Shown here piece after piece: positions 9,316-21,172 of a DNA stretch of 64,000 nucleotides. How positions within the stretch are numbered: the stretch's first letter is position 1; each line of letters begins with the position of its first letter. A program made the translations under genes and the position numbers. Under the pieces are notes generated by a model that did no database searches, was not told the DNA's origin, and was given only the letters and a program-made list of their open reading frames with translations. The stretch covers positions 7,756,501 to 7,820,500 of the forward strand of contig NZ_CP023688.1 in NCBI RefSeq assembly GCF_008704655.1, in the 5' to 3' direction. Source of the stretch: Streptomyces rimosus. Its GTDB lineage: Bacteria > Actinomycetota > Actinomycetes > Streptomycetales > Streptomycetaceae.

Positions 9316-9413
9316 CGGACGGTCTAGGCTCCGGCGGGGGCACGTCCCCACTACACTTCGTGGCCGCCCGGCACGGCACCGTGCCGGGCGGTTGGACAGG
9401 GAGATACGAGAAG

Positions 9414-11204
9414 GTGGCAGCACCGAAAAAGGGCCGCAGGTCTCCTGGGGGCCAGGGAAGGCCGGGGCGCACCCTGGTCCTGATCGTGATCGCCATGGTG
9501 GCGCTGGTCGGCGGCATGTTCGCCTCCGGGACCTCGACGCCCAGGCTGGGCATCGACCTCGCGGGCGGCACGAGCTTCACGCTCCAGGCGCGCAACCAGC
9601 CCGGCAAGCCCAACGCGATCAACGAGACCAACATGAAGACCGCCGCGGGCATCATGGAGCGGCGGGTCAACGGTCTCGGTGTGTCCGAGGCCGAGGTCCA
9701 GACCCAGGGCACCAACCACATCGTCGTCAACATCCCCAAGGGGACGGACGCGAAGCAGGCCCGCCAGCAGGTCGGTACCACCGCTCAGCTCGGCTTCCGG
9801 CCGGTGCTGACCGCCACCACCGGTGCGAAGACGCCGTCGGCCACCCCGAGCCCCTCCGCGAGCAGCGGCAAGAAGGGCGACGACAAGAAGGACGACAAGA
9901 AGGACGACAAGAAGGACGGCGAGAAGGCGGAAGGCAAGCCCTCCGCGACGCCGTCCGCGAGCAACACCACCCAGGGCCGCGCCGTGACCAGCGCCCTCAA
10001 GAAGGGCCCGGCCGAGACGCCGAGCGCCTCCGGCAGCCCCTCGGCCAAGCCGAGCGACTCCGCGTCGCCGCAGCCCTCCACCGGCGGGGACCAGATTCCG
10101 GCCGCGCTGCAGAAGCAGCTCGCCGACCTGGACTGCTCCACCCCCCAGGCGCGCTCGCAGGCCAGCGAGAAGGCCGCCAACGCCAAGCCCACCGACCAGG
10201 TCGTCTCCTGCAAGGAGGACGGCACACAGAAGTACGCGCTGGGCCCGGTCGCCGTCGAGGGCACCGACGTCAAGGACGCCTCCGCGGTGTTCGAGGCCCA
10301 GTCGGGCCAGGGCTGGATCGTCCAGATGGACTTCACCGGCGCCGGCGGCAAGAAGTTCGCGGACGTCACCGGCAAGCTCGCCGCCAAGCCGCAGCCGCAG
10401 AACCAGTTCGCCATCGTGCTCGACGGCCAGACCATCTCCGCCCCGTCGGTCAGCAAGGCCATCCCCGGCGGACAGGCCACCATCTCCGGCGGCTTCACCC
10501 AGCAGTCCGCCGAGGACCTGGCGAACATGCTGTCCTACGGTGCCCTGCCGCTCTCCTTCAAGATCGCCGACGAGACCACGGTCACCGCGGCGCTCGGCGG
10601 CGAGCAGCTGGAGGCGGGCCTGATCGCGGGCGCCATCGGCCTCGCGCTGGTCATCGTCTACCTGGTCGCCTACTACCGGGGCCTGGCGCTGGTCGCGCTG
10701 GCGAGCCTCGCGGTCTCCGCGATCCTGACGTACACGATCATGACGTTGCTGGGCCCGGCCATCGGCTTCGCGCTGAACCTGCCGGCCGTCTGCGGCGCCA
10801 TCGTCGCCATCGGCATCACCGCCGACTCCTTCATCGTCTACTTCGAACGCATCCGGGACGAGATCCGCGAGGGCCGCACCCTGCGCCCGGCCGTCGAACG
10901 CGGCTGGCCGCGGGCCCGGCGCACGATCCTGGTCTCCGACTTCGTGTCGTTCCTGGCCGCGTTCGTGCTGTTCATCGTCACCGTCGGCAAGGTGAAGGGC
11001 TTCGCGTTCACGCTGGGCCTGACCACCCTCCTGGACGTCGTCGTGGTCTTCTTCTTCACCAAGCCCCTGATGACCCTGCTGGCCCGGCGCAAGTTCTTCG
11101 CCAACGGCCACCCCTGGTCCGGACTGGACCCCAAGCGCCTGGGCGCCAAGCCGCCGCTGCGCCGCCGTCGCACCACCGCCCCCACCGAGACGAAGGAGGC
11201 GTGA
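9414..11204 (+). CDS. secD: Protein translocase subunit SecD
   Basis: RND-family subunit that uses the proton gradient to pull preproteins through SecYEG; 596 aa. The first helix is at about residues 17-38. The conserved LGIDLAGGTSF motif opens the extracytoplasmic P1 domain, and five further helices fill the C-terminal third. P1 is interrupted by about 100 residues of low-complexity sequence (roughly residues 135-235): Pro/Ser/Ala-rich flanks around a Lys/Asp block. GTG 9414 gives MAAPKKGRRSPG, and the preceding bases GGGAGATACGAGAAG are purine-rich. secF starts 1 nt after the stop. Confidence 0.96.
   Translation: MAAPKKGRRSPGGQGRPGRTLVLIVIAMVALVGGMFASGTSTPRLGIDLAGGTSFTLQARNQPGKPNAINETNMKTAAGIMERRVNGLGVSEAEVQTQGTNHIVVNIPKGTDAKQARQQVGTTAQLGFRPVLTATTGAKTPSATPSPSASSGKKGDDKKDDKKDDKKDGEKAEGKPSATPSASNTTQGRAVTSALKKGPAETPSASGSPSAKPSDSASPQPSTGGDQIPAALQKQLADLDCSTPQARSQASEKAANAKPTDQVVSCKEDGTQKYALGPVAVEGTDVKDASAVFEAQSGQGWIVQMDFTGAGGKKFADVTGKLAAKPQPQNQFAIVLDGQTISAPSVSKAIPGGQATISGGFTQQSAEDLANMLSYGALPLSFKIADETTVTAALGGEQLEAGLIAGAIGLALVIVYLVAYYRGLALVALASLAVSAILTYTIMTLLGPAIGFALNLPAVCGAIVAIGITADSFIVYFERIRDEIREGRTLRPAVERGWPRARRTILVSDFVSFLAAFVLFIVTVGKVKGFAFTLGLTTLLDVVVVFFFTKPLMTLLARRKFFANGHPWSGLDPKRLGAKPPLRRRRTTAPTETKEA
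9879..9914 (+). repeat. Three 12-bp repeats encoding DDKK in secD
   Basis: Three perfect direct copies of GACGACAAGAAG, coding (DDKK)x3, inside the extracytoplasmic insertion of SecD. Slippage at this site would change the length in steps of four residues without a frameshift. Confidence 0.85.
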
Positions 11205-11205
11205 G

Positions 11206-12360
11206 ATGTCGAAGCTCGGCAACATCGGCGCCCGGCTCTACCGCGGTGAGGTCGGTTACGACTTCATCGGCAAGCGGAAGATCTGGTACGGCATCTCGAT
11301 CCTGATCACCATCACGGCCATCGTCGGCCTGGCGGTGCGCGGCCTGAACATGGGCATCGAGTTCTCCGGCGGCGCGGTCTTCACCACGCCGAAGACGAGC
11401 GTGTCCTCCTCCGAGGCGGAGCACAAGGCCGAGGCCGCGGCCGAGGGCCACCAGGCCGTGGTGCAAAAGCTCGGCAACGGCGGTCTGCGCATCCAGATCA
11501 GCGAGCTGGACACCGAACAGTCCGTGCCGGTGCAGGAGGCCCTGGCCAAGGACCTGAACGTCCCGGTCAAGGACATCAACACCCAGCTCGTCGGCCCCAG
11601 CTGGGGCGAGGAGATCGCCAACAAGGCGTGGATGGGCCTGGGGATCTTCATGGTCCTCGTGGTCATCTACCTGGCCATCGCCTTCGAGTGGCGGATGGCG
11701 CTGGCGGCCCTGATCGCGCTGATCCACGACCTGACGATCACCGTCGGCGTGTACGCGCTGGTCGGCTTCGAGGTCACCCCGGGCACCGTCATCGGTCTGC
11801 TGACGATCCTCGGTTACTCGCTCTACGACACCGTCGTGGTCTTCGACAGCCTCAAGGAAGCGTCGAGGGACGCCACCAAGCAGACCCGCTTCACCTACAG
11901 CGAGCTGGCCAACCGCAGCATCAACTCGACCCTGGTGCGGTCCATCAACACCACGGTCGTGGCGCTGCTGCCGGTCGCCGGTCTGCTGTTCGTCGGTGGC
12001 GGTCTGCTCGGCGCCGGGATGCTCAACGACATCTCGCTCGCCCTGTTCGTCGGCCTGGCGGCCGGCGCGTACTCCTCGATCTTCATCGCGACCCCGCTGG
12101 TCGCCGACCTCAAGGAGCGCGACCCGGCCATGAAGGCGCTGGCCAAGCGGGTGCGCCAGAAGCGTGCCGCGGCCGCCGCCAAGGCCGGCGGGGCGGAGCG
12201 GCCGGAGGGCGCCGCGGCGGACGCCGTGGACGAGGACGGCCCGCAGGACGCGGACGACGCCGAGGACACGGCGGCGGCCGGCAGCGGCATGGTCGGCCAG
12301 CGCCACCAGCCCGCGTCCCGGGGCCGCGGCCGCGGCCGCCCGTCGGGCAAGCGCCGGTGA
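11206..12360 (+). CDS. secF: Protein translocase subunit SecF
   Basis: RND partner of SecD, 384 aa. The first helix is at about residues 25-43, and NMGIEFSGGAVF is the SecF equivalent of the SecD D/G motif. The last five helices include LLTILGYSLYDTVVVFDSLKEA and RSINTTVVALLPVAGLLFVGG, both strongly conserved in the family. The C-terminal 70 residues are charged and Ala-rich (cytoplasmic). It is translated with secD (1-nt gap) and overlaps apt by 4 nt (GTGA), so secD-secF-apt behaves as one unit. Confidence 0.97.
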   Translation: MSKLGNIGARLYRGEVGYDFIGKRKIWYGISILITITAIVGLAVRGLNMGIEFSGGAVFTTPKTSVSSSEAEHKAEAAAEGHQAVVQKLGNGGLRIQISELDTEQSVPVQEALAKDLNVPVKDINTQLVGPSWGEEIANKAWMGLGIFMVLVVIYLAIAFEWRMALAALIALIHDLTITVGVYALVGFEVTPGTVIGLLTILGYSLYDTVVVFDSLKEASRDATKQTRFTYSELANRSINSTLVRSINTTVVALLPVAGLLFVGGGLLGAGMLNDISLALFVGLAAGAYSSIFIATPLVADLKERDPAMKALAKRVRQKRAAAAAKAGGAERPEGAAADAVDEDGPQDADDAEDTAAAGSGMVGQRHQPASRGRGRGRPSGKRR

Positions 12361-12905
12361 GCGCCCCCGAGGGCCTGCGGGAGCTGCTGCTCAGCCGTAT
12401 CGCGGACGTGCCCGACTATCCGAAGCCCGGCGTGGTCTTCAAGGACATCACGCCGCTGCTCGCCGACCCGGCCGCCTTCGGCGCGCTGACCGACGCGTTC
12501 GCCGCGCTGTGCGAGCGGTACGCGGCCGACAAGGTCGTGGGCCTGGAGGCGCGCGGGTTCATCCTGGCCGCTCCGGTGGCCGTACGGGCCGGCATCGGCT
12601 TCGTGCCCGTACGCAAGGCGGGCAAGCTGCCCGGGGCGACGCTCCGGCAGGCGTACGACCTGGAATACGGCACGGCCGAGATCGAGATCCACGCCGATGC
12701 CCTCAAGCCGGGCGACCGGGTGCTGGTCATCGACGACGTGCTGGCCACCGGCGGTACGGCCGAGGCGTCGCTGGAGCTCATCCGCCGGGCCGGGGCCGAG
12801 GTCGCGGGCGTCGCGGTCCTGCTGGAGCTGGGCTTCCTGGCCGGGCGGCAGCGGCTGGAGGCGGGCCTGAAGGGCGCTCCGGCGGAGGCCCTGATCACGG
12901 TCTGA
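12357..12905 (+). CDS. apt: Adenine phosphoribosyltransferase
   Basis: Salvage enzyme converting adenine and PRPP to AMP; 182 aa. The PRPP-binding signature VLVIDDVLATGGTAEAS is at about residues 121-137. DYPKPGVVFKDITPLL near the N-terminus and the adenine-site region GLEARGFILAAPVA are typical of Apt. The GTG start lies within the secF stop (GTGA overlap). A terminator follows, and then rel. The secDF-apt-rel order is familiar from actinobacteria and firmicutes. Confidence 0.97.
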   Translation: MSAPEGLRELLLSRIADVPDYPKPGVVFKDITPLLADPAAFGALTDAFAALCERYAADKVVGLEARGFILAAPVAVRAGIGFVPVRKAGKLPGATLRQAYDLEYGTAEIEIHADALKPGDRVLVIDDVLATGGTAEASLELIRRAGAEVAGVAVLLELGFLAGRQRLEAGLKGAPAEALITV

Positions 12906-12921
12906 GGTGACGGCGCCGTAG

Positions 12922-12958
12922 CGAAGCGGGCCCCGGGATCATCCTGGGGCCCGCTTCG
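12922..12958 (+). terminator. Terminator after apt
   Basis: 18-nt arms (12922-12939 and 12941-12958) with one mismatch, beginning CGAAGCGGGCCCC, 17 nt after the apt stop. The 1-nt gap means the tip opens to a larger loop. Confidence 0.7.
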
Positions 12959-13069
12959 GCGTACGGGGAACCGGAGCCGCCGGGTCCGGTGCCGAAGGGC
13001 GTCCATCGCGGGCTGAGGTCCTTCGTAACGCACAGGTAAAAGAGCGCTCGGAAACAAATTCGGATGCCC

Positions 13070-13098
13070 TTTTGTTGTGATCTGTCGCCATGTAAGGA
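13070..13098 (+). promoter_or_regulatory. AT-rich candidate rel promoter
   Basis: The gap before rel (12906-13195) contains an AT-rich island at about 13026-13100, unusual for this window. TTTTGT (13070-13075) and TAAGGA (13093-13098), with 17 bp between them, could be a weak -35/-10 pair. A short GGAGCC/GGCTCC dyad at 13114-13127 would then lie in the leader. The assignment is tentative. Confidence 0.3.
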
Positions 13099-13195
13099 TC
13101 CGGAGGCTGCCCAGGAGCCACGGCTCCGAGGTCGCTACCATGGCACCCTGACCAGGTTCGTGGTCCTGAGGTCCGGACCGCCTTGAGGAGTGCTC

Positions 13196-15712
<2,517 letters not shown>

Positions 15713-15722
15713 CGATCACGTA

Positions 15723-15760
15723 CGAGGGCCCCGGTACGAAGGTTCGTACCGGGGCCCTCG
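15723..15760. terminator. Bidirectional terminator between rel and the DUF349 gene
   Basis: Perfect 18-bp palindrome (arms 15723-15740 and 15743-15760, beginning CGAGGGCCCCGG) with a 2-nt gap. It lies between the convergent stops of rel and the DUF349 gene, so it can serve both strands. Confidence 0.8.
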
Positions 15761-15772
15761 GCTGTGGCCTGG

Positions 15773-17002
15773 TCAGCCGCCGAACTCCTCAAGACCCTTC
15801 AGGGCCTGGTCCAGCAGCGCCTGCCGGCCCTCCAGCTCGCGGGCGAGCTTGTCCGCCTTGGCGTCGTTGCCCGCCGCGCGCGCCGCGTCGATCTGCTTCT
15901 GCAGCTTGTCGACCGCGTCCTGGAGCTGCCCGGTCAGACCCGCCGCACGCGCCCGCGCCTCCGGGTTGGTGCGCCGCCACTCGGCTTCCTCGGACTCCTG
16001 GATGGCCCGCTCGACGGCGTGCATCCGGCCCTCGATCTTCGGACGGGCGTCCCGCGGTACGTGGCCGATGGCCTCCCACCGCTCGTTGATCGAACGGAAC
16101 GCGGCCCGCGCCGCCTTCAGATCCTGGACGGGCAGCAGCTTCTCGGCCTCGGCGACCAGCTCCTCCTTGCGCGTCAGGTTCTCCCGCTGCTCGGCGTCGC
16201 GCTCCGCGAACACCTCGCTGCGCGCCTGGAAGAAGATGTCCTGGGCGCCGCGGAAGCGGTTCCACAGGTCGTCCTCGTGCTCGCGCTGGGCGCGGCCCGC
16301 GGCCTTCCAGTCCGCCATCAGCTCGCGGTAGCGGGCCGCGGTCGGCCCCCAGTCCGTCGAGCCGGACAGCGCCTCGGCCTCGGCGACCAGCCGCTCCTTG
16401 GTCTTGCGGGCCTCCTCGCGCTGGGCGTCCAGCGAGGCGAAGTGCGCCTTGCGCCGCTTGGAGAACGCCGAGCGGGCGTGCGAGAAGCGGTGCCACAACT
16501 CGTCGTCGGACTTGCGGTCCAGGCGCGGCAGGCTCTTCCAGGAGTCCACCAGGGCCCGCAGCCGCTCGCCGGCCGCCCGCCACTGCTCGCTGGCCGCCAG
16601 CTCCTCGGCCTCGGCGACCAGCTTCTCCTTGGCCTGCCGGGCCTCGTCGCTCTGCCGCGCCTTTTGGGCCTTGCGTTCCTCGCGGCGCGCCTCGACATCG
16701 GCGACCAGCTGGTCCAGCCGCTTGCGCAGGGCGTCGAGGTCGCCCACCGCGTGGTGCTCGTCGATCTGCTGCCGCAGATGGCCGATCGCGGCCATCGCGT
16801 CCTTGGCGGACAGATCGGTGGTCCTGACCCGCCGTTCGAGGAGGCCGATCTCTACGACCAGGCCCTCATACTTGCGCTCGAAGTAGGCGAGGGCCTCTTC
16901 GGGGGTTCCCGCCTGCCACGATCCGACGACCTGCTCGCCGTCGGCGGTACGCACGTACACGGTCCCCGTCTCGTCGACGCGGCCCCATGGGTCGCTGCTC
17001 AC
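15773..17002 (-). CDS. DUF349 domain protein
   Basis: Protein of 409 aa built of repeated helical units of about 70 residues with the pattern W-R-A-A-G-x-R-x-L-x-x-W-K-x-x-x-x, ending in DDELWHRF, EDDLWNRF or equivalents. This is the DUF349 repeat, present several times. Charged Ala/Arg/Glu-rich helices between units suggest an elongated cytoplasmic coiled protein. No enzymatic motif is visible and the role is unknown. The start at 17002 (GTG) has GGAGGAGG upstream. The frame continues to 17215, but that part is not DUF349-like. Confidence 0.85.
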   Translation of the reverse strand: MSSDPWGRVDETGTVYVRTADGEQVVGSWQAGTPEEALAYFERKYEGLVVEIGLLERRVRTTDLSAKDAMAAIGHLRQQIDEHHAVGDLDALRKRLDQLVADVEARREERKAQKARQSDEARQAKEKLVAEAEELAASEQWRAAGERLRALVDSWKSLPRLDRKSDDELWHRFSHARSAFSKRRKAHFASLDAQREEARKTKERLVAEAEALSGSTDWGPTAARYRELMADWKAAGRAQREHEDDLWNRFRGAQDIFFQARSEVFAERDAEQRENLTRKEELVAEAEKLLPVQDLKAARAAFRSINERWEAIGHVPRDARPKIEGRMHAVERAIQESEEAEWRRTNPEARARAAGLTGQLQDAVDKLQKQIDAARAAGNDAKADKLARELEGRQALLDQALKGLEEFGG

Positions 17003-17254
17003 AGCGCCTCCTCCACATGATGCCGACGGGAGCGCGTCGCCCCCCGGCATCGTCCACAGTTTCTGTCCGGCGGGGCAGCGCCCCGGCCGGTCCGACGGGT
17101 GTCTTGCGGGTGCGGGTGGCAGCCGTCGGAGCAGGCACCCTACACAACGCCAATCTAGGCGACCGGCGGGCCGGCTGTCCGCATCCAGCGCGACCGAAAT
17201 TTCGCGGTTCGCCACACCGCGCGGGCGGCTCCGGCGTGCCCGGGGGCGCGCCGG

Positions 17255-18082
17255 TCAGGATTTCCCGACCGTCGCCCGGTTGATCACCACCGTCGCGTTG
17301 GGCGCGGTGTTGCCCGTCGACGGATCGGGCGTCGAGCCCGCCCCGGCGATCTTCTTCAGGACGTCCATGCCCTCGGTGACGGTGCCGAAGGGCGTGTAGT
17401 TCGGGGGCAGCTTGCTGTCCTGGTAGACGAGGAAGAACTGGCTGCCGCCGCTGTTGCGGGTCTTGTCGCTCTTGCCGTCGTAGCGGTTGGCCATCGCGAC
17501 CGTGCCCGCCGGATAGACGTCGCCCTTGAGCTTCGGGTCCTTCAGGTTCTCGTCCGGGATCGTGTAGCCGGGCGTGCCCGCGCCGGTGCCGGTCGGGTCA
17601 CCGCACTGCAGGACGTAGATGCCCTCGTCGACCAGGCGGTGGCACTTGCTGTGGTCGAAGAACTTCTCGCCCGCCAGGAAACTGAAGGAGTTGACGGTGT
17701 GCGGCGCCTTCGCGGCGTCCAGCTTGATCCCTATGTCGCCGCAGGTCGTCTCCAGCTTCATCGCGTAGGCGGCGGAGGTGTCGACGGACATCTCCGGCTC
17801 CTTCTTCCAGGTCTTCTTGGAGGGGGAGCCCGGGGCCGGCTTGCCGCACGGGTCGGCGGCCTTGCTCGGGCTCGGCGCCGCGGCGTCCGTGGTGCCGCCG
17901 TCGCCGCCGGCCAGCCCGATCGAGGCGTACGCCGCCGCGCCCGCGGCCAGCGCGACCGCCAGGGCCGACGCGACGATCACATTGCGGCGCTTGGCCTTGC
18001 GCCGGGCCGCGTCCCGCCGCTGCTGCTGGCGCTCGTACTTCTCACGGGCGAGCTGCCGCCGCCGTTGATCGCTGCTGACCAC
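17255..18082 (-). CDS. Membrane-anchored cyclophilin-type peptidyl-prolyl isomerase
   Basis: Protein of 275 aa. A very basic N-terminus (RRRQLAREKYERQQQRRDAARRKAKRR) precedes one membrane helix at about residues 34-56, so the catalytic part faces outside. The cyclophilin domain (about 100-270) contains VNSFSFLAGEKFFDHSKCHR, YTIPDEN, GGSQFFLVYQDSKLPPNYTPFG and GTVTEGMDVLKKI. The active-site Arg/Phe/Gln pattern of cyclophilins is largely present. It probably assists folding of exported proteins. GTG 18082 has TAGGAG upstream. A gap of 252 bp lies between it and the DUF349 gene; I see no gene there. Confidence 0.9.
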   Translation of the reverse strand: MVSSDQRRRQLAREKYERQQQRRDAARRKAKRRNVIVASALAVALAAGAAAYASIGLAGGDGGTTDAAAPSPSKAADPCGKPAPGSPSKKTWKKEPEMSVDTSAAYAMKLETTCGDIGIKLDAAKAPHTVNSFSFLAGEKFFDHSKCHRLVDEGIYVLQCGDPTGTGAGTPGYTIPDENLKDPKLKGDVYPAGTVAMANRYDGKSDKTRNSGGSQFFLVYQDSKLPPNYTPFGTVTEGMDVLKKIAGAGSTPDPSTGNTAPNATVVINRATVGKS

Positions 18083-18237
18083 CGGTCGTCTCCTAGGTGT
18101 GCGCTGAGGTCTGCCGTGGGCCGTACCGTATACGGGTTCGCCCGGGTGGGAGTGCCGCCGGTAGGCTCTGGAACAGCCGAAATCTTCCGGATCGCCGTGG
18201 GCGATCCGTCCGCCGCCGTCGAATGTTGAGGACGAAC

Positions 18238-18957
18238 GTGCTCATTGCCGGGTTCCCCGCCGGGGCCTGGGGGACCAACTGTTACCTGGTCGCCCCGGCC
18301 GCGGGTGAGGAGTGCGTGATCATCGACCCGGGCCACCGGGCCGCACAGGGCGTCGAGGAAGCGCTGAAGAAGCACCGGCTCAAGCCCGTCGCCGTCGTCC
18401 TCACCCACGGCCACATCGACCATGTCGCCTCGGTCGTCCCGGTGTGCGGCGCGCACGACGTGCCCGCGTGGATCCACCCCGAGGACCGCTACATGATGAG
18501 CGACCCGGAGAAGGCGCTCGGCACCTCCATCGGGCAGCAGCTCATGGGCGAGCTGACCGTGGGGGAGCCGGACGACGTCAAGGAGCTGGGCGACGGCGCG
18601 AAGCTGGAGCTGGCCGGGCTGGAGTTCTCGGTCGCGCACGCACCGGGCCATACCAAGGGGTCGGTGACCTTCCGGATGCCCGAGCAGGCGGACGTTCCGC
18701 CGGTCTTCTTCTCGGGCGACCTGCTGTTCGCCGGCTCCATCGGACGTACCGACCTGCCGGGCGGCGACCACGCCGAGATTCTGCGGTCGCTGGAGCGCGT
18801 ATGCCTGCCGCTCCAGGACGAGACCGTCGTGCTGTCCGGCCACGGCCCCCAGACCACCATCGGCCGCGAGCGCGCCACCAACCCGTTCCTGCGGGAGGTG
18901 GCCGCCGGCCTCGGAGACGGCGCACCGCACCGCCCGGCTCCGCGACGAGGAATGTGA
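18238..18957 (+). CDS. Metallo-beta-lactamase fold hydrolase (glyoxalase II-like)
   Basis: Protein of 239 aa with the complete metal-binding set of the glyoxalase II/MBL fold: THGHIDH (HxHxDH) near residue 60, the His in HAPGHTKGS, the bridging Asp in FFSGDLLF and the last His in LSGHGPQT. The substrate is not evident; hydroxyacylglutathione is unlikely in an actinomycete, which uses mycothiol. GTG 18238 is chosen because TTGAGGACGAAC gives a well-spaced ribosome binding site. hisS follows after 10 nt, probably co-transcribed. Confidence 0.9.
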   Translation: MLIAGFPAGAWGTNCYLVAPAAGEECVIIDPGHRAAQGVEEALKKHRLKPVAVVLTHGHIDHVASVVPVCGAHDVPAWIHPEDRYMMSDPEKALGTSIGQQLMGELTVGEPDDVKELGDGAKLELAGLEFSVAHAPGHTKGSVTFRMPEQADVPPVFFSGDLLFAGSIGRTDLPGGDHAEILRSLERVCLPLQDETVVLSGHGPQTTIGRERATNPFLREVAAGLGDGAPHRPAPRRGM

Positions 18958-18967
18958 CGAGAACTTC

Positions 18968-20230
18968 GTGAGCACCTTCAAGGCCCCCAAGGGCACCTAC
19001 GACCTGATCCCGCCGCAGTCCGCCACCTACCTGGCGGTCCGCGACGCGATCTCCGGACCTCTCAAGCGCTCCGGGTACGGGTACATCGAGACGCCCGGCT
19101 TCGAGAACGTCGAGCTGTTCGCGCGCGGCGTCGGCGAGTCCACCGACATCGTGACCAAGGAGATGTACGCCTTCGAGACCAAGGGCGGCGACAGGCTCGC
19201 GCTGCGCCCCGAGGGCACCGCCTCCGTCCTGCGCGCCGCGCTGGAGGCCAACCTCCACAAGGCGGGCAACCTCCCCGTCAAGCTCTGGTACTCCGGCTCG
19301 TACTACCGCTACGAGCGTCCGCAGAAGGGCCGCTACCGCCACTTCTCCCAGGTCGGCGCGGAGGCCATCGGCGCCGAGGACCCGGCGCTGGACGCCGAGC
19401 TGATCATCCTGGCCAACGACGCCTACCGCTCGCTGGGCCTGAAGAACTTCCGCATCCTGCTGAACTCGCTCGGCGACAAGGAGTGCCGCCCCGTCTACCG
19501 GGCCGCCCTCCAGGAGTTCCTGTACGGGCTCGACCTGGACGAGGACACCCGCCGCCGCGCCGAGATCAACCCGCTGCGGGTGCTGGACGACAAGCGCCCG
19601 GACGTGCAGAAGCAGCTCGTCGGCGCGCCGCTGCTGCGCGACCACCTGTGCGAGGCGTGCAAGGCGTACCACGAGCAGGTGCGCGAGCTGCTGACCGCGG
19701 CGGGCGTCGCGTACGAGGACGACCCGAAGCTGGTGCGCGGGCTGGACTACTACACCCGTACGACTTTCGAGTTCGTCCACGACGGCCTGGGCTCGCAGTC
19801 CGCGGTCGGCGGCGGCGGGCGCTACGACGGCCTGTCCGAGATGATCGGCGGCCCCGCGCTGCCGTCGGTGGGCTGGGCGCTCGGCGTGGACCGCACGGTC
19901 CTCGCGCTGGAGGCCGAGGGCGTCGAGCTGGAGCTGCCCGCGAGCACCGCGGTCTTCGCCGTGCCGCTCGGCGAGGAGGCCCGCCGGACGCTGTTCGGCA
20001 CGGTCACCGAGCTGCGCCGGGCCGGGGTCGCCACCGACTTCGCGTACGGCGGCAAGGGCCTGAAGAACGCCATGAAGTCGGCGAACCGCTCGGGCGCCCG
20101 CTTCGCGGTCGTCGCGGGTGAGCGCGATCTGGCCGAAGGCGTCGTCCAGCTCAAGGACCTGGAGAGCGGCGAGCAGACCCCGGTCGCGCTGGACGCGGTC
20201 GTGGAAGAGGTCCGCCGCCGGCTCGGCTGA
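18968..20230 (+). CDS. hisS: Histidine--tRNA ligase
   Basis: Class II aminoacyl-tRNA synthetase, 420 aa, charging tRNA-His. Motif 1 region is [15 protein letters not shown]. Motif 2 is [10 protein letters not shown] plus [17 protein letters not shown]. The histidine-specific blocks are [15 protein letters not shown] and [10 protein letters not shown], at about residues 258-290. The C-terminal anticodon-binding domain begins near residue 330. The GTG start is preceded by GACGAGAAC only 10 nt after the upstream gene. A terminator with a short T run follows. Confidence 0.98.
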   Translation: MSTFKAPKGTYDLIPPQSATYLAVRDAISGPLKRSGYGYIETPGFENVELFARGVGESTDIVTKEMYAFETKGGDRLALRPEGTASVLRAALEANLHKAGNLPVKLWYSGSYYRYERPQKGRYRHFSQVGAEAIGAEDPALDAELIILANDAYRSLGLKNFRILLNSLGDKECRPVYRAALQEFLYGLDLDEDTRRRAEINPLRVLDDKRPDVQKQLVGAPLLRDHLCEACKAYHEQVRELLTAAGVAYEDDPKLVRGLDYYTRTTFEFVHDGLGSQSAVGGGGRYDGLSEMIGGPALPSVGWALGVDRTVLALEAEGVELELPASTAVFAVPLGEEARRTLFGTVTELRRAGVATDFAYGGKGLKNAMKSANRSGARFAVVAGERDLAEGVVQLKDLESGEQTPVALDAVVEEVRRRLG

Positions 20231-20270
20231 TCCCGTCCGCCTCTGTACGGGGCGCCCGTGATCGGGTAGG

Positions 20271-20328
20271 AGGCCCCCTTCCGGCCGTCCACCGCGCTGT
20301 GCGCGCGGTGGCTCGGAAGGGGGCCTTT
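20271..20328 (+). terminator. Terminator after hisS
   Basis: Outer 13-bp stem (AGGCCCCCTTCCG at 20271-20283 with 20314-20326), an inner CCACCGCGC/GCGCGGTGG hairpin, and TTTAT at the end. A branched but convincing intrinsic terminator. Confidence 0.75.
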
Positions 20329-20439
20329 ATGCGCAGCGAACGGTGGTCGCGTGTCCGGTTGGGGCAGAATGAGGGCCCGGCGCGCGCCAGTTGGAACGCG
20401 CTCTCCGCTCACTCCCCAAGGCACCGACGGAACGGCGAT

Positions 20440-21084
20440 ATGACGACGACAGTGCTTGACGACGTGTCCACCGGCGACGATCACCCGCGCCGTGGCGGCG
20501 GCCCGACCGGTTCGGGACGGGGGCTGGCCTGGCTGCTGGTGGTCACCAGCGCTCTGGGGCTGCTCGCGTCCTGGGTGATCACCTTGGACAAGATCGAGCT
20601 GCTGAAGGACCCGAACTTCAAGCCGGCCTGCAGCCTGAGCCCGATCGTCTCCTGCGGCAGCGTGATGCAGAGCCCGCAGGCCGAGGTCTTCGGCTTCCCC
20701 AACCCGGTCGCCGGCCTCATCGCCTTCGGCGTGGTCATCGGGATCGGTGTCGGACTGCTCGCGGGCGCCCGCTACCGCGCCTGGTACTGGATCGGCCTGA
20801 ACATCGGCACCCTCGCGGGCTCCGTCTTCTGCATGTGGCTGATGTCGCAGTCGCTGTACGTGATCAACTCGCTGTGCCTGTGGTGCACGCTGACCTGGTG
20901 CGTCACGATCCTGATGTTCTGGTACACCACCGTGCACAACCTCAAGCACGGGATCATCCCGGCGCCGGAGGGGCTGCGCAAGGCGGTGCTGGAGTTCCAC
21001 TGGGTCGTGCCGGTGCTCTGGTACGGCGTGATCGCGCTGCTGATCCTCACCAAGTGGTGGTCCTACTGGAGCAGCCTGATCTGA
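20440..21084 (+). CDS. Vitamin K epoxide reductase family membrane protein
   Basis: Protein of 214 aa with four to five membrane helices and the VKOR cysteines. A loop pair lies in [13 protein letters not shown] (about residues 62-72), and a C-x-x-C redox motif in LCLWC (about residue 145). VKOR homologues in actinobacteria reoxidise DsbA-like proteins and so drive disulfide formation in exported proteins. MTTTVLDDV is used as the start; an in-frame extension to 20299 would run into the hisS terminator. It is monocistronic, closed by a 21-bp hairpin. Confidence 0.9.
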   Translation: MTTTVLDDVSTGDDHPRRGGGPTGSGRGLAWLLVVTSALGLLASWVITLDKIELLKDPNFKPACSLSPIVSCGSVMQSPQAEVFGFPNPVAGLIAFGVVIGIGVGLLAGARYRAWYWIGLNIGTLAGSVFCMWLMSQSLYVINSLCLWCTLTWCVTILMFWYTTVHNLKHGIIPAPEGLRKAVLEFHWVVPVLWYGVIALLILTKWWSYWSSLI

Positions 21085-21093
21085 GCCACCGCA

Positions 21094-21141
21094 CGCGGCC
21101 GGGGGCCGATCGGCGCGGGTGCCGATCGGCCCCCGGCCGCG
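21094..21141 (+). terminator. 21-bp terminator stem after the VKOR gene
   Basis: Perfect 21-bp stem (arms 21094-21114 and 21121-21141) with a 6-nt loop, 9 nt after the VKOR stop. It touches the rarA promoter, whose TTGTC begins at 21142. Confidence 0.8.
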
Positions 21142-21164
21142 TTGTCAGTGGGGTGGATTAGGCT
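21142..21164 (+). promoter_or_regulatory. RecA-independent DNA-damage promoter (PafBC-type) of rarA
   Basis: TTGTCAGTG (21142-21150), exactly 8 bases, then TAGGCT (21159-21164): a full match to TTGTCRGTG-N8-TANNNT. The GTG of rarA is 8 bases beyond the -10 and no ribosome binding site is present, so the mRNA is probably leaderless. The first nine bases are the same as at the ruvC promoter. Confidence 0.75.
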
Positions 21165-21172
21165 CTGAAACC

